A DNA stretch of 7,394 bases, taken from the NCBI GenBank assembly GCA_017521065.1, contig JAFXEA010000243.1, positions 1-7,394 on the forward strand, in the 5' to 3' direction. The stretch is from Kiritimatiellia bacterium. GTDB taxonomy: Bacteria > Verrucomicrobiota > Kiritimatiellia > RFP12 > UBA1067. The position numbers were made by a program, and so were the translations under genes. Shown here piece after piece: positions 1 through 6,524 of this stretch (its first letter is position 1; every line of letters starts with the position of its first letter). The notes beneath the pieces are model-generated. The model was given only the letters and a program-made list of their open reading frames with translations. It was not told the origin of the DNA and did not search any database.

Positions 1-25
1 AGAGGCGACAGAGGAGCAGTCATGA
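1..25 (+). CDS. Possible 3' end of an upstream gene (partial)
   Basis: Reading from base 2, the frame is open and would end in the residues EATEEQS followed by TGA at 23-25. That stop overlaps the ATG of the CstA-like gene in an ATGA junction, the same arrangement seen at three other junctions in this window. Only seven codons are visible, so an open frame here could be chance. No product can be assigned. Confidence 0.25.
11..16 (+). promoter_or_regulatory. Shine-Dalgarno site of the CstA-like gene
   Basis: GAGGAG lies 5 bases before the ATG at 22 and is the clearest ribosome binding site in the window. It supports that start codon. It also shows that this gene is translated from an mRNA with a leader or from within an operon, unlike the genes at 3873, 3998 and 6525, which appear leaderless. 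Confidence 0.75.
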
Positions 26-1470
26 GTTGGTTTTTGGGTGGAATTCTTTTCTTGATCGTTGGATATTTTACGTACGGAAAACTTGTTGAAAAGATATTCC
101 TGCCCGATGACCGCAAGACGCCTGCCGTCGATCATCCTGACGGGGTTGATACTCTTCCTCTTCCGCAGTGGAAGAACATGCTGATCCAGCTCCTGAACAT
201 CGCAGGCGTAGGTCCTGTCATCGGCGTGATTCTTGGAATCAAGTTCGGAAAGGTTGCGCTTCTCATAATTCCTGTCGGATGCGTTCTCATGGGGGCGGTG
301 CATGATTTTGTCGGTGGCATGATGTCCTTGCGCAACGATGGCGCGAATCTTCCGCGCATAGTGCGCAAGTATCTCGGTGGCGCATACGCGACTGTGTTCT
401 CCTGGGTTATGGCGGTTCTTCTGCTTCTGGTGGTGGCGGTGTTCATCAATGTACCGGCGAACCTAATCGACAAGACTGTCCTTCCTTCCATTTCCTTCTT
501 CTGGTGGGCGGTTGCCATTATCTTCGCATACTATATCGCTGCGACTCTGTTTCCTGTGGACAAGATCATAGGCAGGGTATATCCGTTCTTCGGCGCACTT
601 CTCATCGTCGGATCAATGGCTATATTTGGTGCTCTCGTTTGGGATGGGTCTAGATACCCGGATATCTTTTCCGACTCAGCGCTTTTCACCGATTTCCAGA
701 AGGCGAATCCTCTGTTCCCGTGCCTTTTCGTGACCATTGCCTGCGGAATCATTTCGGGGTTCCACGCAACGCAAAGCCCGATTGTCGCCCGCACGATGAC
801 GAGCGAACGTCAGGCACGATCGACGTTTTTCGGGATGATGGTAGCAGAAGGGATCATTGCCATGATATGGGCTGCCGCCGCGTTGGCTATCTACAACATC
901 TCGCCGGACAACCTTAATCTTGCGGGACCTGTGGTGCTCGGCAACATCACAACGCACTTCCTTGGAAAGTGGATGGGCGGTATCACTGTGTTTGCCATTG
1001 TCGTTCTTGCCGTGACAAGTGGCGACACAGCCCTCAGAAGTGCGCGTCTCAGCATCTCCGAGATGTTCAGTATCGATCAGGTCAGCCTTTTGAAGCGAAT
1101 AATGACGACCCTTCCGCTCATCCTGATCGTGGCGGCTCTTCTCTGGTGGTCGAATCTTAGCGCGAAGACGTTCAGCAACCTCTGGAACTATTTTGCGTGG
1201 GGTAACCAGATGCTTTCGGCGACGACCCTCATGGCCGGCACCGTATGGCTGCTGCGTGAAGGGAAGAAGCTCTCCTGTTGCGTGACACTTCTTCCCGGGA
1301 TGTTCATGACATCCGTTATTGCCACATTCATCCTGTGGACTCCAGGAACGGGCGGCATGCCTGTCGGGATCGTCCCGGGCGGACTCTCACTGGGTCTTTC
1401 GGTTTCGATATCTGTTGCGGTTGCCTTGATGTTTGCGGTGTGGGTGATCCGTCGGGGATGTAGCCGATGA
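22..1470 (+). CDS. cstA: CstA-family carbon starvation/peptide or pyruvate transporter (short form)
   Basis: A 482-residue, strongly hydrophobic polytopic membrane protein of the CstA family. Visible family motifs, in order: NIAGVGPVIG (59-68), a GAVHDF..GMMSLRN.G block (91-107), ISGFHATQSP..AR (244-257), TSGDTALRSARL (332-343) and WNYFAWGNQMLSA (388-400). Characterised relatives in E. coli (CstA, BtsT) import peptides or pyruvate across the inner membrane; the substrate here is not known. E. coli CstA is about 700 residues. This protein stops after the conserved core and lacks the extra C-terminal region, as do many anaerobe homologues, so it looks like a complete short form. The start is supported by GAGGAG 5 bases upstream. 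The stop overlaps the next gene by 4 bases, indicating co-transcription with the phosphoesterase. The gene symbol reflects the family, not proven orthology. Confidence 0.9.
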   Translation: MSWFLGGILFLIVGYFTYGKLVEKIFLPDDRKTPAVDHPDGVDTLPLPQWKNMLIQLLNIAGVGPVIGVILGIKFGKVALLIIPVGCVLMGAVHDFVGGMMSLRNDGANLPRIVRKYLGGAYATVFSWVMAVLLLLVVAVFINVPANLIDKTVLPSISFFWWAVAIIFAYYIAATLFPVDKIIGRVYPFFGALLIVGSMAIFGALVWDGSRYPDIFSDSALFTDFQKANPLFPCLFVTIACGIISGFHATQSPIVARTMTSERQARSTFFGMMVAEGIIAMIWAAAALAIYNISPDNLNLAGPVVLGNITTHFLGKWMGGITVFAIVVLAVTSGDTALRSARLSISEMFSIDQVSLLKRIMTTLPLILIVAALLWWSNLSAKTFSNLWNYFAWGNQMLSATTLMAGTVWLLREGKKLSCCVTLLPGMFMTSVIATFILWTPGTGGMPVGIVPGGLSLGLSVSISVAVALMFAVWVIRRGCSR

Positions 1471-2633
1471 TTTTCCGTCTGGCGTTTATAACGTTTTCTC
1501 TCATAACCGCCTTTGTCCCTGCGGTGTTTCTTCTACCGCGCCTAGCCCTTGGCCGCAGAGTCCGGATGCTGATCGCGTTTTCCCTGTTTCTGGTCTCATC
1601 GCAGTTTCTTGTGAACAGCCTGTTTGGCGGAAGCATGTTCTATCCGGCGTGGCCGCCGCCTGTCGTGTTTGCATGGGGAACGCTGAATTGTGCGCTGATG
1701 GTGTTCTTCTTCATGCACGTTCCTGGCTACCTGTTTCTTTGGTGTCTCACTGTCCGTTGGCGGCGCATTATTGTCGCTTTCTTTGTGGTTTCGTCCGTGG
1801 CGGTAACGGCTGTCGGCACTTATGAGAGCGTAAAGATACCACGCGTGAACGAAATCGAGCTTGCGTTCGACAATCTGCCTCATGAATTCGACGGCTACAG
1901 GATAGCTCAGATGTCGGATATCCACTGTTCCCAGATTACGCCACGTTCCCGTTTCGAGAAGATTGTCAGGCGCACAAACGCCGCCAAGCCGGACCTGGTA
2001 TGTCTTACCGGCGATTATGTGGATGGCTGGGTGGATCAGCTCGGACACAAACTCGAACCGTTTTCAGGTTTCACTGCCCGTGATGGAGTGCTTGCAATCC
2101 CCGGAAACCATGAATGCTATTGGGGATGGAGCGAATGGCGTCCGTTTTTTGAGAATCTGGGATTTGTCGTTCTTGAGAATTCCTGGACGAACATAGTGCG
2201 CGGTCCGGCTTCCATTGTCGTTGCCGGTGTTCCGGATGTTGCTTCGTCAAGGCCGCTCAAGCGGGGCGTGGACGGACGAAAGATCCGGGATGGGGATGTG
2301 ACCGTTTCTGGTCCCAACCACGAGGCCGCCTTTGCAGGCGCTCCGGAAGATGCCTTCCGCATTCTTCTGATGCACCGGCCTCATGCCGCAAGGTTCGCCG
2401 CCGAGAGATGCAATGTCCGCCTTCAGCTTTCGGGGCATACCCATGGAGGGGGATTGCCTGGGTTATACTGTTTGGTGTCCCATTGGAATCAAGGTCACGT
2501 GCGCGGCATGTATGAGGAAGGGCGAATGAAGCTCTACGTCTCTCCCGGCACAGGGCAGTGGGCGGGATTCCCCCTCCGTCTTTTAAATCCCGCTGAAATA
2601 ACTCTATTTACTTTGAGGCGAAGCAAGAAATAA
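1467..2633 (+). CDS. Membrane-anchored calcineurin-like metallophosphoesterase (YkuE/YaeI-like)
   Basis: A 388-residue protein with about four predicted transmembrane segments (roughly 4-26, 33-52, 65-92 and 99-117), followed by a calcineurin-like phosphoesterase domain (about 143-385). All metal-binding motifs are present: MSDIH (Asp151, His153), LTGDYVDG (Asp183), IPGNHE (Asn214, His215), LLMHRPH (His303) and SGHTHGG (His324, His326). It should therefore be an active two-metal phosphodiesterase or phosphatase. The domain layout resembles the YkuE/YaeI group, some members of which act on lipid or cell-envelope phosphoesters. The substrate here is unknown. The ATG overlaps the CstA-like stop as ATGA, so translation is probably coupled. 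The last residue of the GHTHGGQ pattern common in this family is Gly here. It converges with the regulator gene, leaving 34 bases with no convincing terminator. Confidence 0.88.
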   Translation: MIFRLAFITFSLITAFVPAVFLLPRLALGRRVRMLIAFSLFLVSSQFLVNSLFGGSMFYPAWPPPVVFAWGTLNCALMVFFFMHVPGYLFLWCLTVRWRRIIVAFFVVSSVAVTAVGTYESVKIPRVNEIELAFDNLPHEFDGYRIAQMSDIHCSQITPRSRFEKIVRRTNAAKPDLVCLTGDYVDGWVDQLGHKLEPFSGFTARDGVLAIPGNHECYWGWSEWRPFFENLGFVVLENSWTNIVRGPASIVVAGVPDVASSRPLKRGVDGRKIRDGDVTVSGPNHEAAFAGAPEDAFRILLMHRPHAARFAAERCNVRLQLSGHTHGGGLPGLYCLVSHWNQGHVRGMYEEGRMKLYVSPGTGQWAGFPLRLLNPAEITLFTLRRSKK

Positions 2634-2667
2634 GATCGCGTTGCATTTATGGACTTGCCTCTATCTG
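2634..2667. other. Short convergent intergenic gap without a clear terminator
   Basis: Only 34 bases separate the stop of the phosphoesterase (plus strand) from the stop of the regulator (minus strand). I see no GC-rich hairpin followed by a T-run in either direction. Transcripts from the two sides probably overlap at their 3' ends, or termination is Rho-dependent. Confidence 0.5.
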
Positions 2668-3873
2668 TCAGGTGTGTCTGCGCGTATGTTGATTGTTCTG
2701 CAAATCTCTCCATGTTTTTGGCGGTACGTTGAACGCTGTTGAGAACGCCTGAAGAAAATATGTCACTGAAGAGAACCCTGATTTTATTGCGATTTCGGAT
2801 ATGTTCAGTTCGGTTGTCAAAAGAAGGTGCTTGGCTTCTTCCAGACGCGTTCTTGCAATCTCGCCCTGCACTGTGATACCGAGAATGTTTCGGAATGTCT
2901 TTGTCACGGATGTATGAGACCGTCCCAGGGTCTCAAATACGTCTGAGGCTGATATCCCGTGTTTTGCATTGCGTTGTATGTACACGAGCGCATCCGCCAG
3001 CCATGCGGGTTCTACTGGCGCCGTTTCAGATGAAGCTCTTGCGACAACCCCTGTCGGCGGTATCTGTTTGATGAGCATGCGTTTCGGGATTCCATTATCA
3101 ATCATGTCCGCAAGGGTCTCTGCGGCTGTATGACCTATCTTTCGCGTGTTGGGGTCTATGCTGGAAAGCATAGGTTTGGCTGTGCCGCATATGATTATGT
3201 CATTGTCCAATCCAAGAACCGCGACTTCACGCGGTACGTTTATTCCTGCTGAACGGCATATGCCGTTTATCTGCCATGCGCGAAGGTCGCTCGGACAGAA
3301 TACCGCCACTGGTTTGGGCAGCGAAATCAGCCACTTTTCAAGCAACTTTGCATCCTTTGGCGGAGCCATGACATCACTTATGTGGTCGGAGCTGTCAAGA
3401 TCGTAGGCAATTTCATTTTTGGAGGAATATACCTCGCAGCTGAATCCGGCGCGGCGCAACCGTCTGACGAAAGCCTTTTTGCAGTATGCAGATGTGCGTC
3501 CACCGCCGTACGGACAGTATGCGAAGTTCTTGAATCGCCTGTCCAGAAAATGTTCGGCGGCGAGGAGTCCAACGGATTCGTGTCTTGTCTTGACTACTGC
3601 AAAGCCGGGAAGCGGATTTTCATAATAGATGTCCACGACCGGTTTCCCGGTTGATTTCAGCAATCGTGCGAATGCGTTCGAGGTTACGCGTGCGATGAAA
3701 CCGTCCATGGCGCTGCGGATGTGACGATGGCGCAGATCGCCCAGTGTCATGAATTGTAGATGCCAGTCGTCGCGATTCTGCGCGTAGGTTATTATGCCTT
3801 CGCACAGTTGACGGCCAAATGCCCTCGAACGCTCCACAATCAATCCGATGCGAAATATTTTCTTTGTCTGCAT
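2668..3873 (-). CDS. XylR-like transcriptional regulator (LacI-type sensor domain plus AraC HTH)
   Basis: A 401-residue cytoplasmic regulator. Residues about 6-280 form a periplasmic-binding-protein-like sensor domain: IGLIVERSRAFGR at the N terminus, VGLLAAEHFL (101-110), VAVFCPSDLRAWQI (189-202), REVAVLGLDND (215-225) and LSSIDPNTRKIGHTAAETL (236-254). There is no N-terminal LacI helix-turn-helix. DNA binding instead lies in a C-terminal AraC-type domain (about 290-390) with SASDVFETLGRS, a recognition-helix region, RLEEAKHLLL and the conserved ISEIAIKSGFSSVTYFLQAF (358-377). E. coli XylR has this architecture and binds D-xylose. The ligand here is unknown and no sugar-metabolism genes lie nearby. 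It is divergent from the U32 gene. The start at 3873 is supported by a TATAAT box 7 bases upstream. A tandem repeat in the shared upstream region is a candidate binding site. Confidence 0.88.
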   Translation of the reverse strand: MQTKKIFRIGLIVERSRAFGRQLCEGIITYAQNRDDWHLQFMTLGDLRHRHIRSAMDGFIARVTSNAFARLLKSTGKPVVDIYYENPLPGFAVVKTRHESVGLLAAEHFLDRRFKNFAYCPYGGGRTSAYCKKAFVRRLRRAGFSCEVYSSKNEIAYDLDSSDHISDVMAPPKDAKLLEKWLISLPKPVAVFCPSDLRAWQINGICRSAGINVPREVAVLGLDNDIIICGTAKPMLSSIDPNTRKIGHTAAETLADMIDNGIPKRMLIKQIPPTGVVARASSETAPVEPAWLADALVYIQRNAKHGISASDVFETLGRSHTSVTKTFRNILGITVQGEIARTRLEEAKHLLLTTELNISEIAIKSGFSSVTYFLQAFSTAFNVPPKTWRDLQNNQHTRRHT

Positions 3874-3880
3874 ACGTGTG

Positions 3881-3886
3881 ATTATA
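3881..3886 (-). promoter_or_regulatory. -10 box of the XylR-like gene, probable leaderless start
   Basis: On the minus strand this reads TATAAT, a perfect consensus. It ends 7 bases before the ATG at 3873. With the usual 6-8 base distance to the start point, transcription would begin at or one base before the A of the ATG. I see no good -35 hexamer at 16-18 bases, so activation or a weak promoter is possible. Confidence 0.6.
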
Positions 3887-3925
3887 CAACAAAAGGATAT
3901 TTCTCGCTTGCGTATTTCCTGTACG

Positions 3926-3943
3926 GCATTTCGTGCATTTCGT
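3926..3943. repeat. Tandem 9-base direct repeat, candidate operator
   Basis: GCATTTCGT is repeated twice head to tail without a mismatch; the minus strand reads ACGAAATGC twice. The repeat centre (3934.5) is about 60 bases upstream of both predicted start points (about 3874 minus and 3994 plus). AraC-family proteins commonly bind direct repeats, so this may be the site for the adjacent regulator. The repeat is seen directly; binding is inferred. A looser copy matching 7 of 9 bases lies at 3912-3920. Confidence 0.45.
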
Positions 3944-3978
3944 AGTCTTGAATATCTTAATCTTTATTCCTGTGTGCA

Positions 3979-3987
3979 TGGTATAAT
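3979..3987 (+). promoter_or_regulatory. Extended -10 promoter of the U32 operon
   Basis: TGGTATAAT is a perfect TATAAT (3982-3987) with the upstream TG of an extended -10 element. It ends 10 bases before the ATG at 3998, placing the predicted transcription start near 3994 and leaving a leader of only about 4 bases. There is no good -35 at normal spacing, which is typical of extended -10 promoters. The nearest candidates, TTAATC and TTGAAT, are spaced 19 and 28 bases away. Confidence 0.65.
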
Positions 3988-3997
3988 AGCAGGCGTT

Positions 3998-5269
3998 ATG
4001 GCGAATAAGGTGGAGATACTTGCTCCGGCAGGTGATATGACGTGTCTGCAGGCAGCTCTCGATGCGGGGGCTGATGCGGTTTACTTTGGTCTTGGCGAGT
4101 TCAACATGCGTCAACGCGCTGGGATTAATTTCACTGTTGCTGATCTGCCGGAGATCAAACGGCGATGCGAAGAGGCGCGTCCTGGGGGTGAGCCGGTGAA
4201 GCGCTATCTCACGCTCAATTCAATCATCTTCGAGGATGAGATGGAGAAGGTGGATGGGCTCATCGAGGTGGCAAAGCCTTATGTGGATGCGTTCATCGTC
4301 GCGGACTGGGGTGTTGTCGCCGTCTGCAAGAAACACAATGTGCCGTTCCATGTCTCCACGCAGATGAGCATCTCCAATTCCACTGCCGTCAAGTTCCTCA
4401 AGGAGCAGGGTGCTACGCGTGTCGTCCTGGCGCGTGAATGTACGCTTGACGAGGTGCGTAGGATCGTTCGCGATGGAGGACTTGAGATAGAGTGTTTCGT
4501 CCATGGTGCGCAGTGTGTCGCCGAAAGTGGAAGATGTCTCATGAGCCATGACGCATATGGATGCAGCGCAAGCCGCGGCGAATGCCGCCAGCCGTGCCGC
4601 CGCACGTTCGTGCTGAAGGCGGTGGATCTCTATTCGGACGGTGAAGGGCGGCCTGTGCACGAATCGGATACGGAGTTCACGGTGACGCCGCATACAGTCC
4701 TTTCGGCCAAGGACCTCTGTTCGCTTCCTTTTGTGGACAAGCTTATCGAAGCGGGGATCGCATCGTTCAAGATTGAGGGGCGCGCGCGCAATCCGGAATA
4801 TGTGATGACGGTCGTCGGCGCCTACCGTGAGGCCGTGGATGCCGTGCTTGCCGGTACGTTCACCCCTGAACTTGCCGAAACGCTTGTTGAGCGCACACGC
4901 CGTTTCTTCCACCGGGAATATTCGAAAGGTCTTTACTTCGGCCGTCCCGGGGTGGATCAGTTCACGGACGGGCCGAACTCCTTCGCCAAGGAGGTGAAGC
5001 GTCATTCGGGGGTTGTGCTCGACTATTTCCTTAAGGCGAAAATCGCTCAGGTGAAGATACAGGATGCCGCCCTCAAGGTCGGCGATCTTGTGCAGGTGCA
5101 CGGTCCCACTACAGGAGTGCAGGAATTCAGGATTGAATCGCTCCGTCGCGATGACGAAATCCCGGAGATTGCGGAGAAGGGGACTTGGGTGACGTTCCCC
5201 GCACCGCGCTGCCGTGTGGGCGACAAGGTGTTTCTGATCTGCCCAACGGAACATGGTGGCTGTGCATGA
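3998..5269 (+). CDS. U32-family protein (TrhP/RlhA-type, probable RNA hydroxylation)
   Basis: A 423-residue cytoplasmic protein beginning MANKVEILAPAGD, the typical U32 N terminus (xELLAPAGN in relatives). The barrel region follows with ALDAGADAVYFGL (20-32), LTLNSIIFEDE (71-81) and VSTQMSISN (119-127). The family signature is clear: ECFVHGAQC (165-173), SGRC (177-180) and SRGECRQPCR (192-201). Cys173, Cys180, Cys196 and Cys200 match the cysteines that carry the Fe-S cluster in this family. KIEGRARNPEYV (258-269) is also typical. The family was named for peptidases, but E. coli TrhP and RlhA hydroxylate tRNA U34 and 23S rRNA; length and layout are nearer TrhP. An additional Cys189 lies within the cluster region. 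An in-frame ATG exists at 3848, but it lies inside the divergent regulator and adds 50 unconserved residues, so 3998 is preferred. The stop overlaps the next gene by 4 bases. Confidence 0.88.
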   Translation: MANKVEILAPAGDMTCLQAALDAGADAVYFGLGEFNMRQRAGINFTVADLPEIKRRCEEARPGGEPVKRYLTLNSIIFEDEMEKVDGLIEVAKPYVDAFIVADWGVVAVCKKHNVPFHVSTQMSISNSTAVKFLKEQGATRVVLARECTLDEVRRIVRDGGLEIECFVHGAQCVAESGRCLMSHDAYGCSASRGECRQPCRRTFVLKAVDLYSDGEGRPVHESDTEFTVTPHTVLSAKDLCSLPFVDKLIEAGIASFKIEGRARNPEYVMTVVGAYREAVDAVLAGTFTPELAETLVERTRRFFHREYSKGLYFGRPGVDQFTDGPNSFAKEVKRHSGVVLDYFLKAKIAQVKIQDAALKVGDLVQVHGPTTGVQEFRIESLRRDDEIPEIAEKGTWVTFPAPRCRVGDKVFLICPTEHGGCA

Positions 5270-6381
5270 AAAGGGCGTTCCTTCATGTCGCATTGTGCAT
5301 TGCGCTGTGTCTGCCGCTCTGCGGGGCGAAGCGGCAGTCTGATATCGCAACGGATCTTCTCGGGTCCCTGATGAACTCTGCGTTGATGTTTCGTCCCAAG
5401 GGCGAGGTGCGTAATGAACTTGCCGAAGCGTCGATACATATCGCCCCTGACGAATGGGTCGAGATAGCGCAGGTGTTCATGGAGGTTGTGCTGGTAATCC
5501 AGAAGTCCGGAAAGCGGCGCGAAGCACATCTTGCGAAACTGAAGGCGCAGGGTATCGAGGAGGAGCCGATGTCCGCCGCCGGAATTTCATTTGAGATTGA
5601 GGCGTTGGGGAACCGCTTCGCGTTCGACAGATACGGATACCTGCATTTCGACGACAGGTTTGTGAAGCCTGACGAACGCAGGCCGCTTGAGCGTCTGGAA
5701 GGGATGTACCGCAAATTCCACAGGCGTTGGCTAGCCGTACAGTCGGCAAAAGCGAAGGGCGGGAAGAAATTGCCTCCGGCGGCCACGATAGCGGACCGCG
5801 CGGCGGAATGGCGGGTGCGACGAGTGCCGGTTTTCAAGGGATTCGAGGACGACCGGTATCAGGAGCATGACGGACTTATCGTAAGGTGTGTGGACGAGTT
5901 CAACCGAAACAGGGCGGCATGGGCTGGCGCGACACCCGAACAGGCAAAGCGCATCCCTATGCTCACAACGGCGCTTGTTAAGTCCCACATGATAGAGGAG
6001 ACCGGTGGGCGCGATGCGAAATCTCTGGCGGCATGGGATGTGGATCCTGAACAGGTGAATGTTCCTGGTGACTGGAGCGAAGCGAAAGAGAAGATTGGAC
6101 TTAAAAAGCCGTCAAGACGCAACGAAGGGACTCCGGAACAGAACATCAGGGCGGCGATAAAGTTCCTTGTGCGCAAAGGGTTCGGCGCAAGCGGACAGCC
6201 CGCTTCCCGCAGGGCGAAAGGGGTGTTCGACGATTGGCAGACCGCCCTTCGCCGCTACAACGGCAGAAATGATGAGATGGTGGATGGGCGCAGCTACAGC
6301 GAAACCTACGCCGACCATATCGTGTCCAGGGCAAAGGATCCTTCGCGTTTTGTCGCCATCAGGAAAAGGCTGAAAGAGTGA
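5266..6381 (+). CDS. Exported protein with lysozyme-like (transglycosylase-like) C-terminal domain
   Basis: A 371-residue protein. Residues 1-21 look like a signal peptide: MKR, a hydrophobic core, then LCGA with likely cleavage near 21. The Cys at 19 does not sit in a good lipobox. Residues about 25-220 are charged and I do not recognise them. Residues about 230-355 have the order of motifs expected of a lysozyme/lytic transglycosylase fold: LVKSHMIEETGG (238-248) with a candidate catalytic Glu244 or Glu245, DPEQVNVPGDW (260-270), NIRAAIKFLVRKGF (293-306), WQTALRRYNG (324-333) and SYSETYADHIVSRA (343-356). It may cleave peptidoglycan in the periplasm; this is inferred from motif order only. 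The ATG lies in an ATGA overlap with the U32 stop, preceded by a weak GGTGG. A start at 5185 would bury the signal peptide and lies inside the U32 gene, so it is rejected. Confidence 0.7.
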   Translation: MKRAFLHVALCIALCLPLCGAKRQSDIATDLLGSLMNSALMFRPKGEVRNELAEASIHIAPDEWVEIAQVFMEVVLVIQKSGKRREAHLAKLKAQGIEEEPMSAAGISFEIEALGNRFAFDRYGYLHFDDRFVKPDERRPLERLEGMYRKFHRRWLAVQSAKAKGGKKLPPAATIADRAAEWRVRRVPVFKGFEDDRYQEHDGLIVRCVDEFNRNRAAWAGATPEQAKRIPMLTTALVKSHMIEETGGRDAKSLAAWDVDPEQVNVPGDWSEAKEKIGLKKPSRRNEGTPEQNIRAAIKFLVRKGFGASGQPASRRAKGVFDDWQTALRRYNGRNDEMVDGRSYSETYADHIVSRAKDPSRFVAIRKRLKE

Positions 6382-6415
6382 CAAATAAGGGAGGCGCTTG
6401 CAAAACCTCGTGCAT

Positions 6416-6482
6416 GGGAGGGGCAGCGTCCTCGCTGCCCGCGATTTGCCGCCGCACGGGCAACGAGGACGTTGCCCCTCCC
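6416..6482. repeat. Nested palindromic intergenic repeat (REP-like)
   Basis: Two 26-base arms, 6416-6441 and 6457-6482, are reverse complements with 2 mismatches and are separated by 15 bases. Each arm contains its own perfect hairpin: GGGCAGCG-TCCT-CGCTGCCC at 6421-6440 and GGGCAACG-AGGA-CGTTGCCC at 6458-6477. The tetraloops TCCT and AGGA are complementary. The element lies 34 bases after the stop of the exported lysozyme-like protein and could protect that mRNA's 3' end or help termination (GGG then TTTT follows at 6483-6489). It resembles REP-type interspersed repeats in structure. Whether other copies exist cannot be seen from this window. Confidence 0.8.
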
Positions 6483-6487
6483 GGGTT

Positions 6488-6516
6488 TTGAAAGTGTCTC
6501 AAGGATGTGATATAAT
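6488..6516 (+). promoter_or_regulatory. Strong promoter for the membrane-anchored protein gene
   Basis: TTGAAA (6488-6493), a 17-base spacer, then TATAAT (6511-6516) preceded by TGA, so both a near-consensus -35 and an extended -10 are present. The -10 ends 8 bases before the ATG at 6525, predicting a start near 6523 and a leader of about 2 bases. The -35 begins 5 bases after the palindromic repeat. Confidence 0.8.
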
Positions 6517-6524
6517 TCTCGGAA

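Noticed and set aside
2615..2661. Possible stem GAGGCGAAG / CTTGCCTC as a terminator between convergent genes
   Set aside because: It needs a bulge, has a loop of about 30 bases and no T-run, so it is not convincing.
3848..3997. Longer start for the U32 gene at 3848
   Set aside because: It would add 50 unconserved residues, overlap the divergent regulator and run through the -10 box. The family's N terminus matches a start at 3998.
3620..4114. A 164-codon minus-strand frame covering the divergent promoter
   Set aside because: It overlaps two confident genes and their promoters, and its translation resembles no protein family.
5185..5265. Longer start for the exported protein at 5185
   Set aside because: The extra 27 residues lie inside the U32 gene and would place the signal peptide internally. 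ATG 5266 gives a normal signal peptide and an ATGA junction.
4220..5350. A 376-codon open frame on the minus strand, opposite the U32 gene
   Set aside because: It lies antisense to a well conserved gene, has no recognisable domain, is rich in His/Arg as expected of a complementary-strand shadow, and has no promoter or ribosome site.
6416..6482. Palindrome as a CRISPR or attachment site
   Set aside because: There are just two inverted arms with no regular direct repeats or spacers, and no integrase, Cas gene or target duplication is visible.
6416..6489. Palindrome as a classical Rho-independent terminator
   Set aside because: Only TTTT follows, after an intervening GGG, and the long nested structure fits a REP-like element better. 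A contribution to termination is still possible.
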